A stretch of DNA of 20,183 nt from Perkinsus marinus ATCC 50983 (taxonomy: Eukaryota > Perkinsozoa > Perkinsida > Perkinsidae). The notes under the pieces were generated by a model. The model saw only the letters and a list, made by a program, of their open reading frames with translations. It made no database searches and was not told the DNA's origin. Positions within the stretch are counted from its first letter, which is position 1; each line of letters starts with the position of its first letter. The position numbers were made by a program, and so were the translations under genes. Location of the stretch: the NCBI RefSeq assembly GCF_000006405.1, contig NW_003199963.1, positions 33,876 to 54,058 on the forward strand, read 5' to 3'. Positions 1-8,481 of the stretch are shown one piece after another.

Positions 1-342
1 AATGATGCTGTGCGATCATCAAAGAGCAACGACACATTCAATAGCGGCAGTGAAGCCTTGACCAAAAATACCAAGTGCAACGATCAAATGCGGAGGAATA
101 ACGATCCTACATAAACGGAAAAATTGAGCCCCGAAACCTCAGACAATCACGAGTTTCCTCAGTTCATGGCTCAGGCGTCCAAGGCTTAGCAGTGGTATTG
201 CTTTCTCTCGAACTGACATCCATGTCGAAGTCGGGTTCTTGAGACGCGCGATCAACTCTGTATATATTATCCGCGAGTTGAAGATAACACTCGTAACTGA
301 GGATAATTCAATACCGACCGTCGAGGACAAGCATATCTCTCA
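1..342. other. Downstream flank, no gene seen
   Basis: This stretch lies beyond the stop codon of the minus-strand C11orf54-like gene. I see no recognisable exon, RNA gene or repeat. A 63-codon open frame on the minus strand (139-330) has no recognisable motif and no splice partner that would extend the upstream gene, so I treat it as chance. It probably holds the 3' untranslated region and intergenic DNA. Confidence 0.4.
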
Positions 343-3300
343 TTACTCGACACGGAGTGGCGTTGTGTCATAGTGATAATGACCAGCCACCTTATCATTG
401 AATCCATGAGTATGTGAAGGACGGAGGTCGAGAGTCGCAGGAGGATTCGTCACGACTGGAAAAAATAACTGTGCCGGGGATAGAACTCGGGTGGATGGCT
501 TACAAACTGTGTAATTCGTGAACGGCGTATCAGCTTCTTTCATCCTCAGCCATTCAGAGTCAATAAATTTCTGACTCCTGATTGGCTTCACTGTGAAGTC
601 ATGCATCACATGAATCATCACTTTCCCTGATGAGAGAAACAATCTTGCAATCTTGCATTTCCTCAACGCCCCATTTACCTTTCTTGACGAGCACCACACC
701 CCCCAAGCCCAGAACATCACGAGGAAAGGCAGTCTCCAAGATTGACTTCATCGTTTCCACAATATCAGAACCAACCTCTGGATCCATCCGGGCAGCCGCG
801 TGAACTCTCAACACCTTCCCAGGGGCACCCGAACACTTGAAGACGTTACAAAGAGGCTGAACGAGAGACAGATACCATCAAAAGTTACGAATTGAAAGCT
901 GTCAACTGCTCACGAAAAACTGAAATTCACGGTGATTCGTCAGTCTGAGATTCAGAGAAGGCAGCCGCCGCTAAAAATCGGAATTAGAATTCGGAAAATC
1001 AAGCACAATGGAATTTCACCCGTTTTACGCAAAGTGGCGTAAAACTCAGTGAAAAACGCGATATTCGCGCCATACAGTAGTCGTAAAATATGTTTTCCCT
1101 AGTGTTTTTCATATCACTAGGGTGAAACTGCAATGAACTGAAGACCACAACCTATTTGAGACCCTATATTCAAGGGGCGGAGGGGTAATCAGAAGATTAC
1201 TGTAGCGTCGGCCGGCTCAAACCCCGGACTAACTGGTGGCAGCTCAACCACTCCGCTCCTTGAAAATGGGCTCTCAAATAGGTTGTGTGCACTCATTCTT
1301 AGCACGACTCAATATTGATGAACCGTTTTAGGAGGCCACTAGATCTATAACGACTATTCGAAACCGATCAAGTGGAAGAGTTCGACAATCCCCAAAACGG
1401 TCATTCAGTCGAAGTTCCCGTTGCTCACCCCTGAGAGGTAAGAATGGTAGTTCTTCTTCTCTGGCAATGAGTCCTCGCAAACAATGCCGCATGCTGTATG
1501 AGGATCCCCCTCATCTGCACAATTTATCGCCAGCTCTCCATTCTGATAGAAAAACCGTAAAATGATGGATAGTAAACTCACGCATCAAAACGCAAATGCG
1601 AATTCCGAGCCATACAAATAGGAATCTCAACAGCACCTTCGCCCGAGGAATATAATATTAATATCGATATTATTAACTATGTTATATATAATACATCACT
1701 ATTCGGTATAATGTGTGTTATTAACATGTACAATATAAAATATAATAAGATACATAAGATCTAATAAGTACTGTTGGACGCACAGCCAAAGCTGGTATTG
1801 AGATCAATAATAATAAATACTATCAATCTCAGAATCACAGTGCGGCCAAGGCAAACAATGTGATTATAACATCCATTTATGTATATTTTTATGGTAATAT
1901 TTATTATACGCCCTTCTGTGGGCGTTTAATGAATATTACTATTATAAATATTATAATACAAGATAATTAACCCCACATTACCTGTCCCGTGACAGAGTAA
2001 GCGCAAGCCCCAGCTCCCAGAATGTGGAAGGCCTGTGGGGTGTGGTGACTAGGTAGGCTGTTCGATCGCTCTGTGGGACTACCAGCTACCGTAGACTCAG
2101 CACTCGAGGGAGGATACGCTGAAGAAATGAGTTGCACAGTAGAAGAGCGTTCATAGCAGTGTGGGAGGAATATATGTTTGCTTTCCTCAGCTGAGGTCCT
2201 CACTGATAATGAAAGTTCACACACGGGAATTCAGAAAGGATTTCGCAGAAACCAATAAGAATTTCCTCGCAATCTTCACCAACACGAAGTTCATCATGTG
2301 AATATTTTCCCCACGCAGATCTATGAAAACGATTGCTACTGATGCATGCAGTCTTATTGCTTGCTACGAAGCCTATCTATATTACATATCTCTGAAATAC
2401 TAATATTATGATTATTAATCAAAAACGACTTCGATGAAATCTATCCATCTTCATTAACAAAATGATAAATATAATAACAGTAATTGCATAATAATATGCA
2501 TTAGATCAACAACCGAACGAAGCTAGGTTCCATGGTGAAGTAGTTCAACTCTAACAGTGTTGGGAGAAGGCTAAGTTCCATGGTGAAGTAGTTCAACTCT
2601 AACAGTGTTGGAAGAAGGCTAGGTTCCATGGTGAAGTAGTTCAACTCTAACAGTGTTGGGGAAATATATGTTCGCTTTCCTCAACTGAGCTCAGGAGTTT
2701 CCTCGCTAATTCGAGGACTTCACATTCGAGTTCGAGTAAAAAAGTACAGAGAATTTTCCAGAATTTCCTCAAAATCTCCATATTGTCGTCAACACATGTG
2801 GTTGACCATATGCATATCTTCTCACACACAGTGATTGGATAGTTCAACGCCTACCTTCCTCATCGCCGCCGCCGACATGTGTGTAATTGTCAACAATAGA
2901 GGCGATTTGGCGCATATCATATTCCTTAGTGATATCAACCTTAGGGTAAAGAAGTGCACATCCACCACAGTCCACAACAGAGCCTTTCCCTGGGCCTGAT
3001 CAAGTGGAAAAGTAGCGGAAAGATGGTATTTCAATTACGATATATTATTAATAATTATTATTATATTTTCTCACAGGGAATAAGTCTGTTGTGTATATAA
3101 ATATATGCACCACAATCCGATACCCAATATCAACGGAGTTTCACCCGTAATATGAAAAACACTAGTGGGAAAATTTTTTTCACAGAATATTACGCCACTT
3201 CACGTAAAATGGGTAAAGCTCTAGTTATTCAGAATCTACGATGGTATGACAACAACCTACTTCCAAGACCAGGCTTCGAGCAGAGGTAGGGGGCCTGGCG

Positions 3301-4052
3301 TAGATCAGGACAGTCCACGACGTCGACGTCGATCTGAAGGGAAAGATGAGAAATAAATCGAAATTCGACTAGATTAAAATATACAATATGTTCAAATATG
3401 TCGTAATACCCTCTGTTATATATTAACATAACCATATATATCTATTCATAATATTATTAACAATTATATATTTGATATTTTATACCCCTATAAATTGTAG
3501 ATATTAGTAATCGTATTATTTATGTTATTGTTATCTATAATAATTATATATATAAATGTGGTAAGCTGTATAAACTGATAATTTCCGAAGTAATCTTCCT
3601 AAAACCACTTTATGGAGCTAAATTCATATACTTTCAAGAGAGAAAAATTTGGGCGAAAGAAGAGGGAAAATTGTGCAAGGGGAAGCAAACCATATATGTT
3701 CACTTTCCTCAGCCGAGTCCTCAGGAGTTCTCTCGCTTAGTAAGAAAGTTAACACCCAAACTCGAGTTTACTTCGAATTTCCACTAATTCTCATTAACAC
3801 ACATATAGTTGACCACACGCATGTATTCCCACACTGATTATGAGTATCACTTTTTTGAAAACCTTAGCAAGACCGTCCCGCAGGGCATCAGCAACTTCAT
3901 CGATCGTTACAGGGCTCTCCAACGGGTACACCTATGATGAGAATTTAACGTTATGGTTACCAACACGGAATTACTTCCACTGAGAGGTCCTTAGGCTGCT
4001 CCTTCTCGACCAAACCTATTGTTGATGCTAAAGACTCTTCTGTTGTACTCAT
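343..4052 (-). CDS. C11orf54/DUF1907-family ester hydrolase-like protein, eight exons
   Basis: Exons in transcript order are 4052-3975, 3931-3851, 3333-3261, 2995-2855, 2118-1982, 1542-1429, 856-679 and 626-343. Every join is GT-AG with matching phase, giving 1086 nt (361 residues plus stop). The product matches the C11orf54 (PTD012) family: an N-terminal helix with LRDGLAKVF, then VDCPDLRQAP, GKGSVVDCGG, ILGAGA, GAPGKV, GLGGVVLVKKGKV, and near the C-terminus HTH (339-341) and HYHYDTTP (350-357). In the human protein these C-terminal histidines bind zinc, and ester-hydrolase activity has been reported; the cellular role is unclear. ATG 4052 is chosen because it opens exon 1 and the frame runs straight into the family domain. 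Oddities: a polar insert before ILGAGA (exon 5), and a stop right after DTTPLRVE, so about 20 residues usually following this motif are absent. Family identity is secure; exact splice sites are inferred. Confidence 0.88.
1011..1130. mobile_element. MITE, GAGTTTCACC family, copy 1
   Basis: The 120-bp element has inverted ends GAATTTCACCC and GGGTGAAACTG. It is flanked by the direct repeat CAATG (1006-1010 and 1131-1135), a 5-bp target duplication. It lies in intron 6 of the C11orf54-like gene. The interior is closely similar in reverse complement to the copy at 5764-5887. It has no coding capacity. Confidence 0.8.
1146..1287. mobile_element. Fold-back (long inverted repeat) element
   Basis: The 142-bp element starts CACAACCTATTTGAGA and ends with the complementary TCTCAAATAGGTTGTG. 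A second inverted block lies just inside (TTCAAGGGGCGGAGGGGT against ACCACTCCGCTCCTTGAA), so most of the element can fold on itself. It begins 15 bp past copy 1 of the GAGTTTCACC family, in the same intron. No clear target duplication was found. The central part read on the minus strand, which is the host gene's sense strand, looks tRNA-like and is listed separately. Confidence 0.65.
1190..1265 (-). other. tRNA-like (box A/box B) segment inside the fold-back element
   Basis: Read on the minus strand, the segment contains GTGGTTGAGCTGCC, resembling a box A, followed by CCGGGGTTTGAGCCGG, resembling a box B with a short T-stem. No full cloverleaf can be drawn, so this is at most a tRNA-derived relic or a chance pol III promoter. 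It is in the sense direction of the host intron. Confidence 0.25.
1640..1975. other. AT-rich intronic island
   Basis: This is a strongly AT-rich stretch within intron 5 (1543-1981) of the C11orf54-like gene, with many TATTATAAT-like runs. It contains one small hairpin, ACGCCC-TTCTGT-GGGCGT, near 1910-1927. I found no transposon ends. Similar AT-rich patches occur at 3425-3560 and 7235-7365, both in introns. Confidence 0.5.
2157..2317 (+). mobile_element. hAT-like MITE, CAGTGT family, copy a
   Basis: It starts CAGTGTGGGAGGAATATATG, continues with the family core GCTTTCCTCAGCTGAG and ends in a decayed TTTTCCCCACGC. It is in intron 4 (2119-2854) of the C11orf54-like gene. It lacks a clean target duplication and is more diverged than copies e and g. 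Strand here means the orientation with the TTCGCTTTCCTCAGC side on the left. Confidence 0.65.
2522..2660 (+). repeat. 48-bp tandem repeat, about three units, containing a MITE end
   Basis: Units begin at 2522, 2570 and 2618, each with TTCCATGGTGAAGTAGTTC and each ending in CAGTGTTGG, which is the terminal sequence of the CAGTGT MITE. The third unit runs directly into MITE copy b at 2651. The units are nearly identical, so the amplification is recent and took in host flank plus about 10 bp of the transposon terminus. Confidence 0.85.
2651..2832 (+). mobile_element. hAT-like MITE, CAGTGT family, copy b
   Basis: It begins CAGTGTTGGGGAAATATATG, carries TTCGCTTTCCTCAACTGAGC, and ends CATATGCATATCTTCTCACAC. 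It lies in intron 4, about 20 bp from the exon 4 donor on the minus strand. A 9-bp direct repeat TAGTTCAAC flanks the region (2637-2645 and 2840-2848) a few bases outside the expected ends, and may mark the insertion or a small rearrangement. Confidence 0.8.
3136..3221. mobile_element. MITE, GAGTTTCACC family, copy 2 (decayed)
   Basis: It starts GAGTTTCACCCG and ends GGGTAAAGCTC, a damaged version of the expected inverted end. The interior carries AAAAACACTAGT and TTACGCCACTTCACGTAAA as in the other copies, but is shorter. No target duplication can be recognised. It lies in intron 3 (2996-3260) of the C11orf54-like gene. Confidence 0.65.
3690..3835 (+). mobile_element. hAT-like MITE, CAGTGT family, copy c (left end decayed)
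   Basis: The family core CATATATGTTCACTTTCCTC, a middle AACTCGAGTTTACTTCGAAT and the end ATGTATTCCCACACTG are recognisable. The left terminal CAGTGTTGG is not. It lies in intron 2 (3334-3850) of the C11orf54-like gene. Confidence 0.6.
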
Positions 4053-4722
4053 TATCACTAGGTGAAGTTGTAAAGGGAATACTACAGGGGGAGGGGGGGG
4101 GGAGTTGAACTCCTGCGAGGAAGTAGATTTACACGTGTGCGAGCCATAACATGCTCATCAGCAGCGAACCACAGACTTTTCAACCACGGTTGAGGAAGAG
4201 ACTGACTGCGCTGTGACCTCTTGCTCAACAACTGTAGCGCTGAGGAAATGCAAGTGAGCAAGATGATTGGCATGTCCAGACGCCTTCACTAAATTCACAC
4301 TGCTGTCACTTTTCCAACCCATCGTTTTCAGTTGATGATGAAGCACCCGAGTTGGAGGTGGGGAAACGTTCCAGTGTAAGCTGGCGGGAGGAGGCGTAGC
4401 GTTGATCGTTATGAGCTCTATCACGGCATCAATTGTAGCCCCGCGTCGGATTGGTTTTTTGGGAAAGGTGTGGTATGAGGTGTTGGTAGTAATTGTCCTT
4501 ATCTCCGTTGGTGGGCATGGTTAACTGAACCCAGAGATTTGGGTTAAGATTCTCAATTGTATTGATTAGTGTCGACTGATTAGCAGCCAGCCGTTTCCTC
4601 GTTTCCTGGGCGTGCGATACGCTAGATACTTGGGCTCACACCTCATCATTGCGCAGGGGCCATGCTAATCTTCTCTGTACCGTTCTAATTTTATCGGATC
4701 TCAGCAGGTAGTTGTTTACTTC
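4053..4722. other. Divergent intergenic region
   Basis: This is the space between the start codons of the minus-strand C11orf54-like gene (4052) and the plus-strand RING gene (4723), so it should hold both promoters. Apart from the U6-like sequence at 4636-4710 I see no assignable element. A G-run with AGGGGGAGGGGGG stands at 4084-4102. An 88-codon minus-strand open frame (4158-4424) is proline- and serine-rich with no known motif, and I could not link it to either gene by splicing. Confidence 0.5.
4636..4710 (-). ncRNA. U6 snRNA-like sequence, probably a truncated copy
   Basis: On the minus strand the sequence reads TAAAATTAGAACGGTACAGAGA, followed by AGATTAGCATGGCCCC, TGCGCAA and TGATGA. 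This is the catalytic heart of U6: the ACAGAGA box that pairs with the 5' splice site, the AGC region that pairs with U2 and U4, and the start of the internal stem-loop. Against typical U6 there is one change in GCGCAAGGATGA (G to T). The 5' stem-loop is not recognisable, and no pol III T-run follows within 60 nt. The core is too close a match to be chance, but the missing ends favour a pseudogene or retrocopy. A diverged functional gene is possible. Confidence 0.6.
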
Positions 4723-7700
4723 ATGTCAACATCTACAGCCGTGATAGACGAGCGTGATGGTGTTGGTTGTAGCGGCTCGGAAGGAGGAGGACCATCTACG
4801 ACTACCCCTGATAACACAGTTGACTTGGAAACGGGACAGACGCAGACACAGACTGATGGTACTGCTGGGGCGCGATAGAACTTTGGTGACACATTCTGGA
4901 TGGTGGAGTTTATTGCAGAAATACGTCTAGCATGAGAATATGCACATGTGTTGGTAACAATATGAAAATTCTGAGAAATTTTAGGGAAATTTTCGTTAGT
5001 TTTTGTATACTCCTATCCGTGTTAGTCTATCGGGGTGATCAGTGGACCTCTCCTGAGCTTCAGAAGCGCTCCCAAGATTGGATTTCACATGTTAAACTCG
5101 ATTACGGGAGCACTCTTAAGACTCAGAAGAAATCTATTGAACATGCCGTATAATTCTCCAGAATACGTGAGGAAATTCGTGAGCTCAGCTGAAGGAAGCG
5201 AGCACGTATATGTCAACTCTAAATTTGAACAGAAACGTTGTAAATGATATTAGTATGAGCACAGCAACTGAATAGTATACGTAATCGTCACCAATCAGTG
5301 TTGTGGGAGTGATTCTCACGTGAGTAGTTTAAAACTCTTTATCCGTCTTTGTAGAGCATCGGAGGCGGTCCAATCGACGCAGTGTACGGCGCAACCTGCA
5401 GCATCGGATTAACGACTATACTCGTTGTATCTTCCTGGTGTTCTGTGGCCTCCTCGCGCTCATTGTGATCATCTTAGCTGGTAGTGATGGAGGAGCGGTT
5501 GGGTTAGAATTGGGGAGAAACTGAGAGTAGATAGTAACAGTGTAGGAAAATATGCACATGGTCAACCACATGTGTTGATGATAATATGGAAATTCTGGGG
5601 AAATTTTGGAAAATTCTCATTGGTTCCTATACATTTCTAGCCAGAACCGTATGTAAACTCCTGAGCTCAGCTGAGGAAAGCGAACATATATTCCAACACT
5701 AGTGAAACTATTTTCCGAGTATTGATAGTAATGTTCATTACAGTGAGCCGGGCTGGTCTATTGGAGTTTCTTGACCCTAGTGATACGGAAAACACTAGTG
5801 AAAAACATATTTCGCGACTACTGCATAGCGCGAATATCGGGGTTTTCGCTGAATTTTACGCCACTACACATAAAGCGGGTGAAACTTCATTGTAGTATAT
5901 TCTACACTGTGTGGTGGTGGTTGATTCTGGGATGCGGCTGCTGAAGGTTATCCACGGTACTCGATTGGTTTCTTGAGGGTTTATAGGGGAAGTGATATGT
6001 GGACGAAATTGGTGAAATACATGTTCGATTTCCGCCGCTGAGCTCACGGATTTCCTCACTAATTATGGGAGTCTATAGACGAACTCGGGCAGGAGTGTAG
6101 AGAATCCAACGAGAATTTCCCCGAAATTCTCTCGGAATTCTCATATTGTTACCAACGGATGTGAATATCATTCAACACTGGGTAGCGATGCGTTATAATA
6201 AGTAGTTGATGTGGCCCTTAGATTGTGTGTGTAGGTGAGGGAGCGATATTTACCAAATTTGTGGTATACTCGCGTGTCAAGGATGGTGGTTTTTTTCGTT
6301 CTGGTGCATGATACAAATCTTACGCAATGATTACAGCATGCAGCAACTACTCTATGAAGTCTAGGAGTGGTACATAGAGGACTGCACACTAGAGTTTCAC
6401 CTGTTTTACGTCAAGTGGCGTTAAACTCGGTTCGTCGTGAAATAGGTCTTCCACCTGTGTTTTTCACATCACGGGTGAAACTCCACTATATTCTGTCGAT
6501 GATGACAACTTTTGAGGAGTAGGAAAATCTTCGCTGTGCGCAATTAGGGATATAGATATCCTTTTTATATTTTCATATCGATTCCCGCGTTGTGCAGGTG
6601 TCACCATCTGGGCGATATTCGTCGTTGAAAAGAACGATACAGTATGTGATCGTCCGTTAAGAACGTGAGTGGTGATGTGTGTGACAGCGGAGCGAAGCGT
6701 TTTTTGTTTGTAGGTTTTTATTCGTCTATTTCTTTGGTGTTGTTTATGCCATTTTGAAACCTATCATAACACGGGTATTGCTGTGCTATAATCCATCTAA
6801 CGATCCGGAAAGGCCCCTCAGGGTGAAAATACACGACACGCTCTTCACTGGTAGTAGGGTCGCCGGGAAATGCGTGGTGAATTTCGTGGCGCGCGGTAAC
6901 TGAGCTGATGTATATAAAGTGTTTTTTTCAGCGTTTTGTTTCGTCTGGCCGATCGTTGGAGCTGTATGGCTGGGGTCCTCTAACACTTGCAGTGACACAG
7001 CCCCGACACTGTTCGCTGTGTCGACAGTGGTGAGTATTCGGGAGGTCCCTGGTTCGATCCCTAGTGCGGACATCTCGACTCGTTGAATAAAGGGCGTATC
7101 TTTCTCCATAAGCTCTTGCCTCCCGGGGGGTGTCTAAGTAGAGAGTTATTTTTTACTCTCATCTTTGCTGAGAGGGTCGCTCACGGTGTCCGAATGCTCT
7201 CTGCTTTCCTCGTCCGAATTCCACACCGCTACTACAATAGATTTATATATATGTTTATTTAATTGCCGTATCCTATTTATTTTTATTATTTATATTACAC
7301 TTACCTATTATTATAATAATAATACATGATAATACATAGGAAATACATGTTAAATAGTATATTTTATGTATAGTTGTCGTTTTTGTCTGCATCAGATCGT
7401 GGTCGTACTAATAGTAGCATGGGTGATGACTCTACTGGGCCCCCCTCTTCTACTTGGTATACTCATGTTGATCATTAGACGGGGGCATATCAGAGTGGCC
7501 AAAGTACGGCAACAGAAGGTCGATAAGGTAGTTCGAGGAGGGGAGGAGTGGAACCCTTCTTTGTCGTAGTGATGGTTATGTTAGAAATCATCAGTGTGGG
7601 AAAATATGCACATGGTCAAGGACATGTGTTGACGATATTATGAAAATTATGAGGAATTCTTATTGGTTGCTATAATCTGCTATACGTATTTGCATGTGAA

Positions 7701-8481
7701 CTTTCATAATTAGTGAGGAAAGTCCTGAGCTCAGCTGAGGAAAGCGAGACTATATTTCAACACCGAAAATCATATGCTGGGCCCAACCCGCACAATGTTG
7801 GGAGAGACTTCGCTCGCTGATGAGGAAGTTGTCCATTTTTGTTAGAGTTATTCATTCAGGTGATATCTGCATTACGTATTGTACCAGCCGGGGAAGCCTC
7901 GAAAGTTGCAGGGGAGTGCAGTGTATGTTTAACTGAGTAGTTTGGTGGGTAGATTGTGTGGTCTAGTGGTATCCGGCGTTGTCTAACATCGCACGGCTGC
8001 GGGTTCAATCCTCGGATGCCACATTTTTTAGATTCAGTGAAGTTTCATCGACGACAAGCGAGGATGTCATACGTGAGACTCCTTGCCAGCATTATTTCCA
8101 CCAGGCGTGTCTCGTGAACTGGGCCAAGGTAGTCCACACTAGGGTCGCCCTTCCTCGAGTCATTGTGGTATCGGTAATTATCTGATACTGAGGCATTCAA
8201 CTCTATTAAGAGCACTCGTTAGTGAATGCTTCTCGTGTAGAGTTTATTGAGCTTTCCAGGTGGGGAAGATGTCATGTCCGTTGTGTCGATCCCCGTTGGA
8301 TCCAGAAAGACCCCGAGGAGGAGAGGAGATGAGGAGTCGGCGGAGGGTCATGACGATGATGAGGCTGCAGCAGCGACCGACTCTCGAACGATGGGAATAT
8401 CTTTCTGATTTTCATCTCGTTGTTGTTGCTGCCGTGTTTGGTTTCTTTTGTAGTCGTCGTTCCCATACTGTAACTTTCTGA
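4723..8481 (+). CDS. Multi-pass membrane RING-H2 protein, probable E3 ubiquitin ligase, nine exons
   Basis: Exons are 4723-4858, 5355-5480, 6598-6664, 6714-6895, 6932-7029, 7396-7527, 7860-7936, 8032-8128 and 8260-8481. All joins are GT-AG with matching phases, totalling 1137 nt (378 residues plus stop). After a polar Ser/Thr/Gly-rich N-terminus comes a basic stretch (RRRSNRRSVRRN), then several hydrophobic segments including CIFLVFCGLLALIVIILAG, FVWPIVGAVWLG and IVVVLIVAWVMTLLG. The RING-H2 finger spans residues about 267-314: CSVC, then PCQHYFHQAC, then CPLC. Elements such as CDRPLR and CSDTAP.LF before the last membrane segments resemble plant and protist membrane RING ligases. The finger would recruit an E2 at an internal membrane; substrates are unknown. 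Start codon and C-terminal tail after CRSPLDP are the least certain parts: the tail is arginine-rich and could be altered by another splice. Confidence 0.82.
4931..5222 (-). mobile_element. hAT-like MITE, CAGTGT family, copy d with internal insertion
   Basis: The left side GAATATGCACATGTGTTGG and AACAATATGAAAATTCTGAG, and the right side GTGAGCTCAGCTGAAGGAAG, match the family. About 110-120 bp of unrelated sequence separates the halves (roughly 5030-5155). Both termini are worn. It lies in intron 1 (4859-5354) of the RING gene. Confidence 0.65.
5538..5701 (-). mobile_element. hAT-like MITE, CAGTGT family, copy e
   Basis: A near-intact copy that starts CAGTGTAGGAAAATATGCAC, contains CCTGAGCTCAGCTGAGGAAA, and ends CGAACATATATTCCAACACT. 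The ends are inverted repeats of each other. It is in intron 2 (5481-6597) of the RING gene, and its right end lies 62 bp from a GAGTTTCACC-family copy. No clear 8-bp target duplication. Confidence 0.8.
5764..5887. mobile_element. MITE, GAGTTTCACC family, copy 3
   Basis: It starts GAGTTTCTTGACCCTAGTG and ends AAGCGGGTGAAACTT. The flanks TATTG (5759-5763) and CATTG (5888-5892) look like a 5-bp target duplication with one change. The interior matches the reverse complement of copy 1 over nearly the full length. It lies in intron 2 of the RING gene. Confidence 0.78.
6005..6180 (+). mobile_element. hAT-like MITE, CAGTGT family, copy f
   Basis: The left end is worn (AATTGGTGAAATACATG). The core GTTCGATTTCCGCCGCTGAG, a middle GAATTTCCCCGAAATTC, and the right end ATCATTCAACACTG fit the family. 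It is in intron 2 of the RING gene, in the orientation opposite to most copies relative to the host gene. Confidence 0.65.
6392..6483. mobile_element. MITE, GAGTTTCACC family, copy 4 (short form)
   Basis: This 92-bp element has perfect ends GAGTTTCACC and GGTGAAACTC and a perfect 5-bp target duplication CACTA (6387-6391 and 6484-6488). It lacks part of the interior present in copy 1. It is in intron 2 of the RING gene, about 115 bp before the exon 3 acceptor. This copy best defines the family's ends. Confidence 0.85.
7030..7075 (+). other. tRNA 3'-half-like sequence at the start of an intron
   Basis: Directly after the GTGAGT donor of RING-gene intron 5 the sequence runs ATTCGGGAGGTCCCTGG, then TTCGATCCCTAGTG. 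GGTTCGATCC is a good box B, but the T-stem is only partly paired and I see no matching 5' half. It resembles the intron segment at 19098-19131, which reads ATTCGGAGGTTCC then TTGTTCGAATCTCCC. Confidence 0.3.
7592..7765 (-). mobile_element. hAT-like MITE, CAGTGT family, copy g with 8-bp target duplication
   Basis: It starts CAGTGTGGGAAAATATGCAC and ends GACTATATTTCAACACCG. It is flanked by GAAATCAT (7584-7591) and AAAATCAT (7766-7773), an 8-bp duplication with one difference. CAGTG-type ends with 8-bp duplications are the usual signature of hAT transposons. It lies in intron 6 (7528-7859) of the RING gene and makes up over half of that intron. Confidence 0.85.
7946..8029 (+). other. tRNA-like sequence with pol III signals filling an intron
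   Basis: RING-gene intron 7 is only 95 nt (7937-8031) and is largely made of a tRNA-like sequence. It has box-A-like TGGTCTAGTGGT, box B GGTTCAATCC and a T6 run, which also forms the 3' splice polypyrimidine tract. GTGGTCT and ATGCCAC could pair as an acceptor stem with one mismatch, but then only about 66 nt remain and the D-arm is defective. The middle resembles a tRNA with a GTC anticodon loop. I read it as a tRNA-derived relic, not a working tRNA gene. Confidence 0.4.

Noticed and set aside
139-330. 63-codon minus-strand open frame as a further exon of the C11orf54-like gene
   Set aside because: It does not resemble the missing C-terminal tail, and no in-frame donor-acceptor pair joins it to exon 8.
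4158-4424. 88-codon minus-strand open frame as an upstream exon or small gene
   Set aside because: Low-complexity composition, no motif, no phase-matched splice to the ATG-containing exon at 3975-4052.
4932-5247. Two overlapping plus-strand open frames of 70-73 codons
   Set aside because: They fall wholly in MITE copy d and its insertion, and the translated ends match other MITE copies, so they are not genes.
6786-7109. 107-codon minus-strand open frame with GIEPGTSR
   Set aside because: That peptide is the usual antisense translation of a tRNA box-B region. The plus strand here encodes RING-gene exons 4 and 5 with good splice sites.
7946-8029. A functional tRNA gene
   Set aside because: Box A and box B are present, but the stem that fits the 3' end leaves too few bases for a normal D-arm, the T-stem has a mismatch, and splicing it out restores a perfect RING finger. 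A relic is more likely.
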